Made by a program: the position numbers and the translations under genes. From assembly GCF_013377295.1 (NCBI RefSeq), contig NZ_CP016180.1, forward strand, positions 1,550,001 through 1,614,000: a DNA stretch of 64,000 nt. The letters are read 5' to 3'. A model generated the notes under the pieces. The model was not told the origin of the DNA and did no database searches. It saw only the letters and a list, made by a program, of their open reading frames with translations. This DNA is from Pasteurella skyensis (lineage in GTDB: Bacteria > Pseudomonadota > Gammaproteobacteria > Enterobacterales > Pasteurellaceae). This document shows, in pieces, positions 37,548-46,730 of this stretch (positions are counted from its first letter, which is position 1; each line of letters starts with the position of its first letter).

Positions 37548-38440
37548 TCACAATTCTCTTGTTCTTTCCAGTTTTTCATAAATTGAATGGCTCTCTCAAT
37601 TCTTATTTGTCCGTAATCATCAAAAAATTCGTTATTTTCTTCTTTTACTAATGTCCAAATAAACCATAAAATATCTTGTGTGAATTGATATAAATGAATT
37701 TTTTTCAATAACTCGCCATCTTCTTCTCCATCAAAATAGTGGTGTAAGAAAAAGGCTTGCTCTTCTTCATTTAATTTTGATTCAAGTAAAAAAGCAGCAA
37801 TATCAAACATAGGATCATTCATTCCTGAATATTCCCAATCAATAAAATAAACTGATTGTTGTTTAAGTAAAATATTTTCAGGTACAAGATCATTATGACA
37901 AGGTACTAGTACTTTGTTATTAGTTAAGTAAGAACTGATAGATTTCAAAAATAGGAGTAAATCAGGAATATCTTTACTATATTCATAAAATGAATACTTA
38001 TTTTTTAACAATCCAATATATTTATCTAATTCATTGAAAACATTGAACTCATTAGCAAATTTAACAGTACTACAATGTAATTTTTTTAAAGTTTTGGCAA
38101 TAAGCTCTAAATTAGAATGTGCTTTGATTGTGGTATGATCTAATGCTGTGCTATCTGATAGATATTTAGTAATCTTGATACCTGAATTAGCATCAATAAA
38201 GCAGGTTTCAACATTAAAATGTTGCTCTGACATTAATAAACTATTAACAGATTCATAATCTCGTTCAATGAGTCTTTCTGTCATTGCGCCTGGTATACGA
38301 ACAACAACATAGTCTATGTGTTTGTTTTCTATACAAACCAAATAATTTTTATTTGTCATTCCACCTAAAAACGAAATATCTTTTATTGCAGAAAATGGCA
38401 GAGCTAAATTTTCTCGAACTATTTTTATGATTTCTTTCAT
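37541..38440 (-). CDS. licA: Choline kinase LicA
   Basis: A 299-residue choline/ethanolamine kinase-family protein that phosphorylates choline. The N-lobe reads ISFLGGMTNKNYLVCIENK. The catalytic Brenner motif VPCHNDLVPENILL near residue 190 is followed by YFIDWEYSGMNDPMFDIAAF. It is the first gene of licABCD. Unlike lic1 of H. influenzae, the start region and upstream 200 bp contain no CAAT or other tetranucleotide tract, so the usual phase-switch mechanism is not visible. Confidence 0.93.
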   Translation of the reverse strand: MKEIIKIVRENLALPFSAIKDISFLGGMTNKNYLVCIENKHIDYVVVRIPGAMTERLIERDYESVNSLLMSEQHFNVETCFIDANSGIKITKYLSDSTALDHTTIKAHSNLELIAKTLKKLHCSTVKFANEFNVFNELDKYIGLLKNKYSFYEYSKDIPDLLLFLKSISSYLTNNKVLVPCHNDLVPENILLKQQSVYFIDWEYSGMNDPMFDIAAFLLESKLNEEEQAFFLHHYFDGEEDGELLKKIHLYQFTQDILWFIWTLVKEENNEFFDDYGQIRIERAIQFMKNWKEQENCEW

Positions 38441-38578
38441 CTGATTATAATATTTTTGAAATAAAAAGAGATTAATACCCTTGTAATAAGAGTTGAAATT
38501 ATATCATAAATACTCCTTGATTCTGTAATTATCCCCAAATAAATTTACAGTGTTAACTGTCTTCGCACAAAACAAAAA

Positions 38579-38603
38579 ACCGCTTATAATATCTATAAGC
38601 GGT
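38579..38603 (-). terminator. nrdA terminator made from an uptake-like inverted pair
   Basis: ACCGCTTATA (38579-38588) and TATAAGCGGT (38594-38603) form a 10-bp stem. The minus strand continues TTTTTTGTTTTG. However, it lies downstream of nrdA and upstream of the stretch leading to licA, so it mainly ends the nrdBA transcript. Confidence 0.8.
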
Positions 38604-38639
38604 AAGATTGTATTAAAAATTTGCAATTATAGGATTACA

Positions 38640-40307
38640 TTATCCCTCACAACTACTACAACTTAGTAAATTACGATTAAATACCTGTGCTGCACTCATA
38701 CTATATTGATAGTAAATAGATTTAACCCCTAATTCTTCAGCGGTTAAATAGAGTTGGTTCAAATCTCTTGCTGGTGTATTAGGATGTACCATTAGGTTAA
38801 TACTCTGCCCTTGATCAATATACGTCTGACGCTGTGCTGCTTGTTGAATAACACTTAATTGACTGATTTCAGAGAAAGTTTTAAAGACCTCTTTTTCGTG
38901 TTCTGATAATTCCGTTAAATGTTGTACTGAGCCATCATTTACCAAAATGCTCTCCCACACTTTTTCATTATCTAACCCTTTCTCTTGCAATAATTTTTCT
39001 AAGAAAGGATTTTTATAGACCATTTTTATTTTCGCTAGATCTTTTACATAGTAATTTGATTTAAAGGGTTCAACGGATGGCGATACACTACCTAAAATAA
39101 AACTACTTGATTTGGTTGGGGCAATACTCATTAAAGTCGTATTACGACGTCCATACCCTTGTAAAATTTCAGGTTCTCCAAAATATTCAGCCAATTCTTG
39201 AGAAGCCTTGAATGTTTTTTGCTGTAGCACTTGAAAAATTTCATTGTTTTTTTGCATTGCCTCAAAACTATCAAAGGCAATATGATTAGCTTGTAAATAA
39301 CTATGCCAACCCAATACACCTAAACCTAACGCTCGGTGACGTTTTGCAAAGCGATTTGCTTTATCCAAAAATGGCACTGTTGCACTTTTTTCAATAAATT
39401 CACTCATTACTGCATCTAAGAAATACGTAAGCACTTCTGGTGCATCAGTATCCTTCCACTCATCAAAATACAGTAGGTTCATTGAAGATAAACAACACAC
39501 AAAACTCTCTTCTGAATTTGAAGGTAACATAATTTCAGTACACAAATTAGAAGCGTGAATATTCATATTTTTATCTTTATACACATCAGGGCGACCTGCA
39601 TTGGCATTATCCTTAAAAAATAAATAAGGGATACCTGTTTCTGTTTTACGTTGTAAAATCCTTGCCCACATTTGACGCTTATAAGGATCGCCAGCTTTCA
39701 TTGATTCAAGCCATTCGTGACCAACACATACGCCATAGTACATCAACTGAATAGGATTACCCTCAGTATGAATATCAAGCCACTCTTCAATATCTGCGTG
39801 TTCAATATCAATATAACCTGCAAACTGCCCTTTTCGAGAGGTGCCTTGTGAAATTACATCAATAGTGGTGTCAAATAATTTACTAAAATTAAAGGAACCA
39901 TCAGATTTTCCATTATTGCTAATATTACTACCACGAGGGCGAATATCACCAAAATAAGCTGAAGTACCACCTCCTGTTTTACTCATCATTCCCACTTCTG
40001 CAACGGTAGACATAATATCTGCGATTGAATCACCAATATAACTCCCAAAGCAAGAAATAGGCAAACCACGATCTAAGCCAAAATTAGACCAAATTGGCGA
40101 AGAAAGAGAGAAATAACCTCGTGCCATATAATGGTAAAATTTATCTCCAAAGCCTTTAATCTTTAGCTTTTGTTCTGCGTGATCGGCAATATAGCGAATA
40201 CGCTCTAAGGCGGTAGTTCCCTCTAATAGGTAACCTCGTTGTAAAAATAAACGGCTATCATCATTTAGCCATTCAAAATCAGGTCTTTCGGTATTAAAAT
40301 AAGTCAT
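38640..40307 (-). CDS. nrdA: Class I ribonucleotide reductase alpha subunit, short form without ATP cone
   Basis: This 555-residue catalytic subunit reduces ribonucleotides to deoxyribonucleotides. Active-site parts are all visible: C in PISCFGSYIGDS, the N-x-C-x-E set in NIHASNLCTEIMLP, C in FVCCLSSMNL, the radical-relay tyrosines in VKSIYYQYS, and a C-terminal CSSC pair for rereduction. It starts almost directly with the catalytic domain, so the N-terminal ATP-cone of the roughly 760-residue enteric/Haemophilus NrdA is absent and ATP/dATP overall control may be missing. It lies downstream of nrdB with a 14-bp overlap, the reverse of the common nrdA-nrdB order. Confidence 0.88.
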   Translation of the reverse strand: MTYFNTERPDFEWLNDDSRLFLQRGYLLEGTTALERIRYIADHAEQKLKIKGFGDKFYHYMARGYFSLSSPIWSNFGLDRGLPISCFGSYIGDSIADIMSTVAEVGMMSKTGGGTSAYFGDIRPRGSNISNNGKSDGSFNFSKLFDTTIDVISQGTSRKGQFAGYIDIEHADIEEWLDIHTEGNPIQLMYYGVCVGHEWLESMKAGDPYKRQMWARILQRKTETGIPYLFFKDNANAGRPDVYKDKNMNIHASNLCTEIMLPSNSEESFVCCLSSMNLLYFDEWKDTDAPEVLTYFLDAVMSEFIEKSATVPFLDKANRFAKRHRALGLGVLGWHSYLQANHIAFDSFEAMQKNNEIFQVLQQKTFKASQELAEYFGEPEILQGYGRRNTTLMSIAPTKSSSFILGSVSPSVEPFKSNYYVKDLAKIKMVYKNPFLEKLLQEKGLDNEKVWESILVNDGSVQHLTELSEHEKEVFKTFSEISQLSVIQQAAQRQTYIDQGQSINLMVHPNTPARDLNQLYLTAEELGVKSIYYQYSMSAAQVFNRNLLSCSSCEG

Positions 40308-41271
40308 CGGCGGTTATCTGCTTCATTTTTTTGCTGTAATCAGTACTACGTTTGTTAAAGAAATCTGTCTCTTTACCAGATAAAATTTCAATATCAAACC
40401 ACTCTGTTTCTTTTAACAATTCGTTATCCACTTGATAAGGTAGTTCAATACCTAAGGTTGATAATGAATTGTTATAACGGTTAGTGATATAATTTTCTAC
40501 GGTTTTTAAATCAATAAAATCAAGATCTCCTTCTTCAAAAATCCACATAAGAATATTACGTTCTGCTTCAAGTGCTTGATTCGCTAGTGATTTTAATTCT
40601 TCATAAAAATCATCACCAAACAGTTCACTATGTTCATTTCTTAAAATTTCATAAAGTGCAATGCCAAAACGTCCGTGAATTTCCTCTTCTTTTGAGGTTG
40701 CTTCAACAGCATTGGAAATCCCTTTAAATAAATTCTTATGTTTATTAAAAGACATCATAATTAAAAACTGTCCAAACAAGGAGATATGTTCCACAAAAAG
40801 AGAAAATAATACTAAGGATAAAATAAACTGTTCTTTCCCTTCTTCTTTTTCTCGCATAAATTCTTCCATATAATTTATACGATCCATAAGCGGTTGAATT
40901 TCTGTAATATTTGCAAACATATCATTCAAACCCAACTTTTCGAGTAAAAAAGAATAAGCATCTTTATGGCGAACTTCACTTTCTGCAAAAGTGCCACCTA
41001 CATCATCAATTTCAGGTTTTGGAAAATAGCGATACAAATCACCCCAAAAACGTTTAACACTAACCTCAACTTGAGAAATAGCTAACATTGCACGAGTTAA
41101 AACACTACGCTCTTTTTCATTTATGACTGTTTTATAATCTTGAATATCACCCGTAAAATTAAATTCAGTATGTAACCAATAAGAATGACGAATTGCATCT
41201 TTAAACTCCAATAATTCAGGGTATTCATAGGGTTTAATTTGGATTCGTTTTTCAAAAAGATTTCTCGACAT
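40294..41271 (-). CDS. nrdB: Class I ribonucleotide reductase beta (radical) subunit
   Basis: I start at ATG 41271 (325 residues; MSRNLFEKRIQIKPYEYPEL); the longer frame would need a TTG. The ferritin-like metal site is complete: E in ISQVEVSVKRFW, E and H in SESEVRHKDAY, E in LFVEHISLF, and E and H in SKEEEIHGRFG. The tyrosine four residues after the first histidine (HKDAY) is at the radical position. The variants that lack carboxylate ligands (class Ie) are therefore excluded. The exact subclass (Ia, Id or phage-like) cannot be fixed by eye. A Fur-like palindrome lies 60 bp upstream. Confidence 0.88.
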   Translation of the reverse strand: MSRNLFEKRIQIKPYEYPELLEFKDAIRHSYWLHTEFNFTGDIQDYKTVINEKERSVLTRAMLAISQVEVSVKRFWGDLYRYFPKPEIDDVGGTFAESEVRHKDAYSFLLEKLGLNDMFANITEIQPLMDRINYMEEFMREKEEGKEQFILSLVLFSLFVEHISLFGQFLIMMSFNKHKNLFKGISNAVEATSKEEEIHGRFGIALYEILRNEHSELFGDDFYEELKSLANQALEAERNILMWIFEEGDLDFIDLKTVENYITNRYNNSLSTLGIELPYQVDNELLKETEWFDIEILSGKETDFFNKRSTDYSKKMKQITADDLF

Positions 41272-41331
41272 AATAGCTCTATATTTTGGTTGAAAATAAC
41301 CGCTAATATACAATAAAAATCAACTTTAAGC

Positions 41332-41351
41332 TAATAATAATTATTATTATC
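41332..41351 (-). promoter_or_regulatory. Fur-like box upstream of nrdB
   Basis: TAATAATAATTATTATTA (41332-41349) is a perfect palindrome. Read on the minus strand from 41351, GATAATAATAATTATTATT matches 16 of 19 positions of the Fur consensus GATAATGATAATCATTATC. It lies between divergent nrdB and rnhB. AT-richness lowers its specificity. Confidence 0.5.
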
Positions 41352-41426
41352 CATAAAAGAATATTTACAAAAAAATTGTTTTGAGCCACAATACCCACAA
41401 CATCTATTTTTGATAAAATTTACATA

Positions 41427-42032
41427 ATGAAAACGACATTTATTTACCCTAATAGTACCCTTATTGCAGGCGTTGACGAAGTAGGACGTGGTCCTCTTGT
41501 TGGAGCCGTTGTTACAGCAGCGGTGATCCTCGACCCTCACAATCCGATCGCAGGTTTAATGGATTCTAAAAAACTGTCTGAAAAACGCCGTGAAGCCTTA
41601 GCAGAAGAAATAAAACAAAAAGCCCTTTGTTGGTCTTTAGGCAGAGCTGAACCAGAGGAAATTGATAAGTTGAATATTTTAAATGCTACAATGCTAGCTA
41701 TGCAACGAGCAGTAAAAGCACTAACTATACAACCTAATTTTGTATTAGTTGATGGCAACCGAACACCTGATTTTTCAATACCCTCACAAGCAATAATAAA
41801 AGGAGATAATTTGGTTGCTGAAATCAGTGCGGCTTCTATTCTCGCAAAATTAGTACGTGATAATGAAATGAAAGAACTAGACAAACTCTTTCCCGAATAC
41901 GGTTTTGCTAGACACAAAGGCTATCCAACCAAGTTACATTTTGAAAAATTAGCGGAATTTGGAGCAACGCCTTTTCATCGTAAAAGTTTTGCTCCTGTGG
42001 CTAAAATTATTGAACAAAAACAAATTTTATAA
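41427..42032 (+). CDS. rnhB: Ribonuclease HII
   Basis: A 201-residue enzyme that removes misincorporated ribonucleotides from DNA. The catalytic start [17 protein letters not shown], then [28 protein letters not shown] and [18 protein letters not shown] are all family motifs. It is divergent from nrdB and its 3' end overlaps the convergent ribF by 6 bp. Its adjacency to a ribonucleotide reductase may be chance. In many relatives it follows lpxB instead. Confidence 0.95.
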   Translation: MKTTFIYPNSTLIAGVDEVGRGPLVGAVVTAAVILDPHNPIAGLMDSKKLSEKRREALAEEIKQKALCWSLGRAEPEEIDKLNILNATMLAMQRAVKALTIQPNFVLVDGNRTPDFSIPSQAIIKGDNLVAEISAASILAKLVRDNEMKELDKLFPEYGFARHKGYPTKLHFEKLAEFGATPFHRKSFAPVAKIIEQKQIL

Positions 42033-42983
42033 CTTAAAAAATGCTCTGACTTGTTCCACATCTTGTTGAATTTGTTGTTTTAGATCGTTAAAACTAGGAA
42101 ACTTTATCTCAGAGCGTATTTTTTTTAGAAACACCACTTCAATACTTTGCCCATAAATCGTACGATTAAAGTTAAAAATATGTACTTCTAATAGTGCATT
42201 TACACCATTAACTGTTGGTCGATTACCTACATTTGCAATACCATTTAAACATTCATCATTCAGTTTCACCTGCACGGCATAAACGCCGTGAATTGGAACA
42301 ACAAAACGATCAAGCATTACATTTGCCGTTGGAAAGCCAATGGTTCTCCCTAATTTTTTACCATGAATAATGCGCCCTGCAATAGAGTAAGGTTTTCCTA
42401 ATAACCGTTCTGCCAGTGCCAAATCATCATTTTGTAGTGCCTTTCGAATAAAAGTACTACTCACTCGTTGATGGTTAAAATGATAGGTTTGATGGTCTTC
42501 CACAATAAAACCGTATTTTTTACCTGCCTGTTTTAACGTATCAAAATCCCCCATCCGCTCAGCACCAAAACGAAAATCATCTCCCACACTTAGATAAGTA
42601 ACATTAAGTTTTTCTACCAAACACTGATCAATAAATTCTTCCGCTTGCAGGCTTGCAAACTGTTGAGCAAAACGAATACACAACACAAAGTCGATTTCTT
42701 CCTGTTTAAGGTAATGTAGTTTATCTCGTAGTCGCATTAAACGAGCTGGAGCGGTAACATTTTTCCCATTTTTTGCAAGTTTTTTAACAAAAAACTCTCT
42801 TGGATGAAGCTCAAATAGCATCACTACCGTTGGAACATTAAGCTGTTTCGCTGTCTGTTTTAAACGCAACAAAATCTGTTGATGACCACAATGTACTCCA
42901 TCAAAATTGCCAATAGTTAAAGCACAACCTTTGGATAAAGTTGGAGCATTTTTTAGATTATAGAGACCTCGAATAAGTTGCAT
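42027..42983 (-). CDS. ribF: Bifunctional riboflavin kinase/FAD synthetase RibF
   Basis: This 318-residue enzyme makes FMN and FAD. The N-terminal adenylyltransferase domain shows [18 protein letters not shown] and [25 protein letters not shown]; the C-terminal kinase domain shows [13 protein letters not shown] and GVYAVQV. An uptake-signal sequence near 42750-42790 is translated as AKNGKNVTA in the N-terminal domain. It is followed upstream on the same strand by ruvX after 5 bp. Confidence 0.95.
   Translation of the reverse strand: MQLIRGLYNLKNAPTLSKGCALTIGNFDGVHCGHQQILLRLKQTAKQLNVPTVVMLFELHPREFFVKKLAKNGKNVTAPARLMRLRDKLHYLKQEEIDFVLCIRFAQQFASLQAEEFIDQCLVEKLNVTYLSVGDDFRFGAERMGDFDTLKQAGKKYGFIVEDHQTYHFNHQRVSSTFIRKALQNDDLALAERLLGKPYSIAGRIIHGKKLGRTIGFPTANVMLDRFVVPIHGVYAVQVKLNDECLNGIANVGNRPTVNGVNALLEVHIFNFNRTIYGQSIEVVFLKKIRSEIKFPSFNDLKQQIQQDVEQVRAFFKL
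42750..42790. repeat. Uptake-signal-like sequence inside ribF
   Basis: AGCGGTAACATTTTT followed by TTTTTTGCAAG keeps the extended uptake-signal layout (core plus T-rich and TTGCAA parts). On the ribF strand it encodes AKNGKNVTA. Confidence 0.65.
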
Positions 42984-42988
42984 TTTTC

Positions 42989-43405
42989 CTACTTATTGGC
43001 TTCAAACCAACTTTCTAAAATTAAACACGCAGATATAGAATCCACTTTCCCTTTAGTTAGTGCTTTATAGCCCCCTCGAGCAAAGATTTCTTCTTTCGCT
43101 GCAACAGTGGTTAAGCGTTCATCTTGTAACTCAACAGGTAAACTAAAGCGTCCATTTAAACGATTAGCAAATTTTTTAGCACGTTGAGTAAGAGGTTGTT
43201 CTGTGCCATCCATATTTAACGGTAATCCTACCACTAATAAATCAGGCTTCCATTCTTTTAACACTTGCTCGATTTGTTGCCAATTAGGAATGCCATCTTG
43301 TGCTTTAAAAGCAGGTAGTCCCTGTGCTGTTCCAGTGATACTCTGCCCTACTGCACAACCAATACTTTTCGTACCAAAATCAAATGCAATTAACGTTTTG
43401 CTCAT
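42989..43405 (-). CDS. ruvX: Putative pre-16S rRNA nuclease / Holliday junction resolvase-like YqgF
   Basis: A 138-residue RNase H-fold protein of the YqgF/RuvX family, linked to pre-16S rRNA processing. Motifs: [47 protein letters not shown] and [16 protein letters not shown]. It overlaps the yqgE stop by one base (43405). The yqgE-ruvX pairing is widely conserved. Confidence 0.93.
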   Translation of the reverse strand: MSKTLIAFDFGTKSIGCAVGQSITGTAQGLPAFKAQDGIPNWQQIEQVLKEWKPDLLVVGLPLNMDGTEQPLTQRAKKFANRLNGRFSLPVELQDERLTTVAAKEEIFARGGYKALTKGKVDSISACLILESWFEANK

Positions 43406-43962
43406 TAAGCCCGTCCTGCTTTCGCTAACAACATATCAATGCCAAGCAACTGATTCGCCTCATTCCAACGATCCATATAACCTGTTTCAAATAAAGTCTT
43501 TTCATTACTCGGTGCAACAATCCAATAGTTACGTGCAATTTCTTGCTCTAATTGTTCAGGAGCCCACGTAGCACAACCTAAACACGCTAAAAATTTTTCA
43601 GGGGCATTAGGTTTTCCTAACACATCTAAAATATCACTCGAAACAGTCATCATCACATTAGGTGAAATTTGCTGACTTTGCGCAAAATGTTGTGAAGTTT
43701 GGGTATGCAAAATAAAACCTCTATCTTGCTTCACAGGCCCTCCACTCAAAACAATTTGATCTTTGGTATAATCACGCTGATTTGCCATTAAAAAATCCAT
43801 TTTAGCCAATAATTCCATTACTGAAAGATCCGTTGGTACTGTGATCATTAGTCCCATAGAACCCTCACTATTATGCTCACAGATATAAATGACAGAACGC
43901 TCAAAATAATCATCGTCCATATCAGGTGTTGCAATTAAAAAGTGATTTTTCAAATTCATCAT
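43405..43962 (-). CDS. yqgE: UPF0301/AlgH family protein YqgE
   Basis: This 185-residue protein begins [31 protein letters not shown] and contains [11 protein letters not shown] and [16 protein letters not shown], the hallmarks of UPF0301/AlgH. The biochemical role is unknown. I choose ATG 43962 (or 43959), which overlaps the rsmE stop, over an upstream in-frame start. It lies between rsmE and ruvX, the conserved neighbourhood in gammaproteobacteria. Confidence 0.9.
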   Translation of the reverse strand: MMNLKNHFLIATPDMDDDYFERSVIYICEHNSEGSMGLMITVPTDLSVMELLAKMDFLMANQRDYTKDQIVLSGGPVKQDRGFILHTQTSQHFAQSQQISPNVMMTVSSDILDVLGKPNAPEKFLACLGCATWAPEQLEQEIARNYWIVAPSNEKTLFETGYMDRWNEANQLLGIDMLLAKAGRA

Positions 43963-44696
43963 TCGCTTAAATCCCCAAAACAAAGTTGCAAAGCAGTAAT
44001 CGCAGCCAGTGATGCAGTTTCCGTTCTTAATACTCGTTTTCCTAATAGCACTTCTGTAAATCCTTGTTGTTCTGTCATCGCAATTTCATCAGCCGACAAC
44101 CCACCTTCTGCACCAATCAACAGACGAACACCTGCTTGTGGCACAGTCGTTAATTGCTTAATACCTTGTTTGGCTCGTGGATGTAAATTTAATTTCAGCA
44201 TTTCATCTTGTTCCTGACACCAATCTGTCAGTTTCATTATCGGACGAATTTCAGGAATAGTGTTACGCCCGCACTGCTCACAGGCTGCAATCGCAATTTT
44301 TTGCCACTGCTGTAATTTTTTACCTTGACGATCGCTATCTAACTTAACACCACAACGCTCCGACCAAAGAGGAGTAATTACATTCACACCTAATTCAACG
44401 GATTTTTGAATGGTAAATTCCATACGATCGCCACGAGAAATCACTTGCCCCAAATGAATCGGAAAATGAGATTCACGATCATCAAAAGTTTGCGATAAAA
44501 TCTCAACTTCAACACGTTTTTTAGTGGTTTCCGTAATCACAGCGTCAAAAGTGTGGCTCGAACCATCAAACAGGATCAACTCCTGCCCCACATTCATACG
44601 CAATACACGCCCAACGTGATTCGCTGCGTCCTCACTCAAACTACATTCTTTTTTCCCTGCTAATGGTGCTGGGTGGTAAATTCTTGGTTTTCTCAT
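43959..44696 (-). CDS. rsmE: 16S rRNA m3U1498 methyltransferase RsmE
   Basis: A 245-residue SPOUT-fold methyltransferase. The N-terminal PUA-like domain ([30 protein letters not shown]) precedes the knot domain with [16 protein letters not shown] and [18 protein letters not shown]. It is first in the rsmE-yqgE-ruvX-ribF run on the minus strand. The gap upstream to the nuclease-helicase gene (44697-44855) holds no clear feature. Confidence 0.95.
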   Translation of the reverse strand: MRKPRIYHPAPLAGKKECSLSEDAANHVGRVLRMNVGQELILFDGSSHTFDAVITETTKKRVEVEILSQTFDDRESHFPIHLGQVISRGDRMEFTIQKSVELGVNVITPLWSERCGVKLDSDRQGKKLQQWQKIAIAACEQCGRNTIPEIRPIMKLTDWCQEQDEMLKLNLHPRAKQGIKQLTTVPQAGVRLLIGAEGGLSADEIAMTEQQGFTEVLLGKRVLRTETASLAAITALQLCFGDLSE

Positions 44697-44855
44697 TGTT
44701 ATTATATTTTCTCTAAAATTATTTATCTTCTATAAATCTCATCTAGAATTTTACTTGCTCAAGCTAGCAACTCATTAATATTTTGGTATATATTCTAAAT
44801 AGTATACTATTACCATTTTTTCCATTATTATGTCTTGTTGTACTAAATATAATAA

Positions 44856-46730
44856 TTAAAGAGCAAACAAACCTGCAATTATAGAAAATAGCTCAGCACC
44901 TAAAACTATAAACTCACCAGTCTCTTTTAACTTTTCTCTAGAAGGCTTTGGTAAATTTGTTAATTTTGATAATCCTTTTAAAGTGTTTTCTTCATTATCA
45001 CAATTTTCATCCATATTTTTAGTACTGTATTTCTTCAATATATTTACTACTTCTTCTATCTTACTACTAATATTCTGCTCACTAATAGATAAATAAAGAT
45101 TTTTTTGAGATCTTGTTATAAGTACATAGATTTTTCTAAAAAATATATTTTTATCGGAATTATAAGATGTATGTAAAAAACTATTAAAACTATGAATAAT
45201 AATATTTTTTGCTTCAAGACCTTTGACTGATTGCATAGTCATCACTCTAATAACATCATCTTTATTAATTTTTCTTACAATATCTTCAATTATTGCTTTT
45301 TGATTTTTTGAATGTGTTAAAACTATTGTTTCTTCTTTTTGCTTTTTAAGTAAATTTTCTAAGTCTATAAATTTATCCCAATCATCAATATAAATATTTC
45401 CATCCTCTAATACACAATTTATATCATTTAAAAAATCATTATTTAAATATTTTGCTCTTTTATAATATTGATTTATCTTTGTATCTTTAGATAGAATTTC
45501 AAAAGCACATTTTGATATATTCGAAGGTGTTCTATAAACATTCTTAAGATTTTTAACCCTACCTTGCATTGAAATTTTTTCAAATTTAGGATGATGGAAA
45601 ACCTGAGCAATACTATCCATAGAATATGGATAAAATTTTTGAGCTTCATCTATAAAAAAAATACAATCTTGAATTTCTTCATAAATTAGGCGAATAAATG
45701 CTTTTGGCATATCTTGTGTTTCATCACAAATAACATAATCTATTGGGTTGAATTTTAAATATTCTTTTAGTTTTTTTCTAAATTCTGAAATAGCAACATC
45801 CCCTTCAAAGACTTCAAATTTATCTTCTATATAGCTATTTTCATCCAACCCTATCCTTTTATAATCAAATTTTATTTCTTTTAAAAAACCTAAAATAGAT
45901 TTTATATTTATATTTTTCTTATATTTATTTTCTTCAAAAATATTTTCTAAATTGTTGACTAATTTTTTATTAAAACATAAAACTAAAAATTTCTCACTAC
46001 AATCTTTATGTAATCTATTATTAATAAAATGACTTAAAATTACAGTTTTACCAGTACCAGCAACACCTCTAATAATTCTAAATCCATCAGTATAGCCATT
46101 TAAAACACTTAACTGTTTATGGTCAAAAAAAAGTATTTCATCATTACTGATGATTGGTAATATTTTATCTTTTGTTTTTGCAATTTTTTTCTTATCTATC
46201 AATAAGGATGCAACCTCTAAAAACTGTTTTTTATTTGGTAAACATGTCACTTGAGTCTTAAAAAATCTTTTGAAATTTTCTTTTGCCTGTAAATCTTCTT
46301 TAAAGAAAGAATTAATTTTATATGCATTTAAACTCGCGTGTTCTTTAAAAAACTCTCTAGCATCTTCATAAGTTAAAGAAGGGAATATAATTCTAAACTC
46401 TACATTAATAGGCACTTCACCTAGCCTATCTTTAATTTTTCCTAATAACAAATTACGATATTGTTTTGCTTGTTCAAAGGGATTATTTTTACTTATATCT
46501 AATTTAGTCCAATTCTTAACTTCAATAACAAATATTCCATATACAGGATGTAGAAGAATAACATCAACTTCTCTACTTGAATTAAAATCTTCAATTTGAA
46601 TTTTAGGAAGAATAAAAAAATTACTATATTTTCCTTTCCCTTTTAGTAATTTTGTTATTGCTTCTATTACTTCAACTTCTCCATTATTTCCTTTTGATAT
46701 TCTTTGAAAAACATTTAATAAAGATTTCAT
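44856..46730 (-). CDS. NERD nuclease - SF1 (UvrD-like) helicase fusion, candidate defence protein
   Basis: This 624-residue protein begins with a NERD nuclease domain (residues about 14-120): NGEVEVIEAI, then SREVDVILL with D56 and FVIEVKNW with E70 and K72, the PD-(D/E)xK-like set. A superfamily 1 helicase follows: Walker A RGVAGTGKTV (222-229), Walker B YVICDETQDMP (DETQD 336-340), GRVKNLKNVYRTP, VMTMQSVKGLEAKNI and VLITRSQKNLYLS as motif VI. The C-terminus is hydrophobic (FIVLGAELFSIIAGLFAL), a possible membrane anchor. AGGAGCAAGG precedes the start. It lies directly after mraY with no terminator seen. Function is unproven; a host DNA-repair role is the alternative. Confidence 0.8.
   Translation of the reverse strand: MKSLLNVFQRISKGNNGEVEVIEAITKLLKGKGKYSNFFILPKIQIEDFNSSREVDVILLHPVYGIFVIEVKNWTKLDISKNNPFEQAKQYRNLLLGKIKDRLGEVPINVEFRIIFPSLTYEDAREFFKEHASLNAYKINSFFKEDLQAKENFKRFFKTQVTCLPNKKQFLEVASLLIDKKKIAKTKDKILPIISNDEILFFDHKQLSVLNGYTDGFRIIRGVAGTGKTVILSHFINNRLHKDCSEKFLVLCFNKKLVNNLENIFEENKYKKNINIKSILGFLKEIKFDYKRIGLDENSYIEDKFEVFEGDVAISEFRKKLKEYLKFNPIDYVICDETQDMPKAFIRLIYEEIQDCIFFIDEAQKFYPYSMDSIAQVFHHPKFEKISMQGRVKNLKNVYRTPSNISKCAFEILSKDTKINQYYKRAKYLNNDFLNDINCVLEDGNIYIDDWDKFIDLENLLKKQKEETIVLTHSKNQKAIIEDIVRKINKDDVIRVMTMQSVKGLEAKNIIIHSFNSFLHTSYNSDKNIFFRKIYVLITRSQKNLYLSISEQNISSKIEEVVNILKKYSTKNMDENCDNEENTLKGLSKLTNLPKPSREKLKETGEFIVLGAELFSIIAGLFAL

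Noticed and set aside
38360-38640. Tetranucleotide phase-variation tract in licA
   Set aside because: Looked for CAAT, GACA and similar repeats at the gene start and upstream; none found.
40294-41271. Class Ie (metal-free) radical subunit
   Set aside because: All four carboxylate and both histidine metal ligands and the radical tyrosine are present.
41537-41917. 126-codon minus-strand ORF opposite rnhB
   Set aside because: It is fully covered by the RNase HII gene, whose catalytic motifs are all present.
43203-43571. 122-codon plus-strand ORF opposite ruvX/yqgE
   Set aside because: It is a shadow of two conserved overlapping genes.
44856-46730. Assignment of the nuclease-helicase to RecB, AddA or plain UvrD
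   Set aside because: It begins with a NERD domain and lacks the C-terminal RecB nuclease arrangement and the length of those enzymes.
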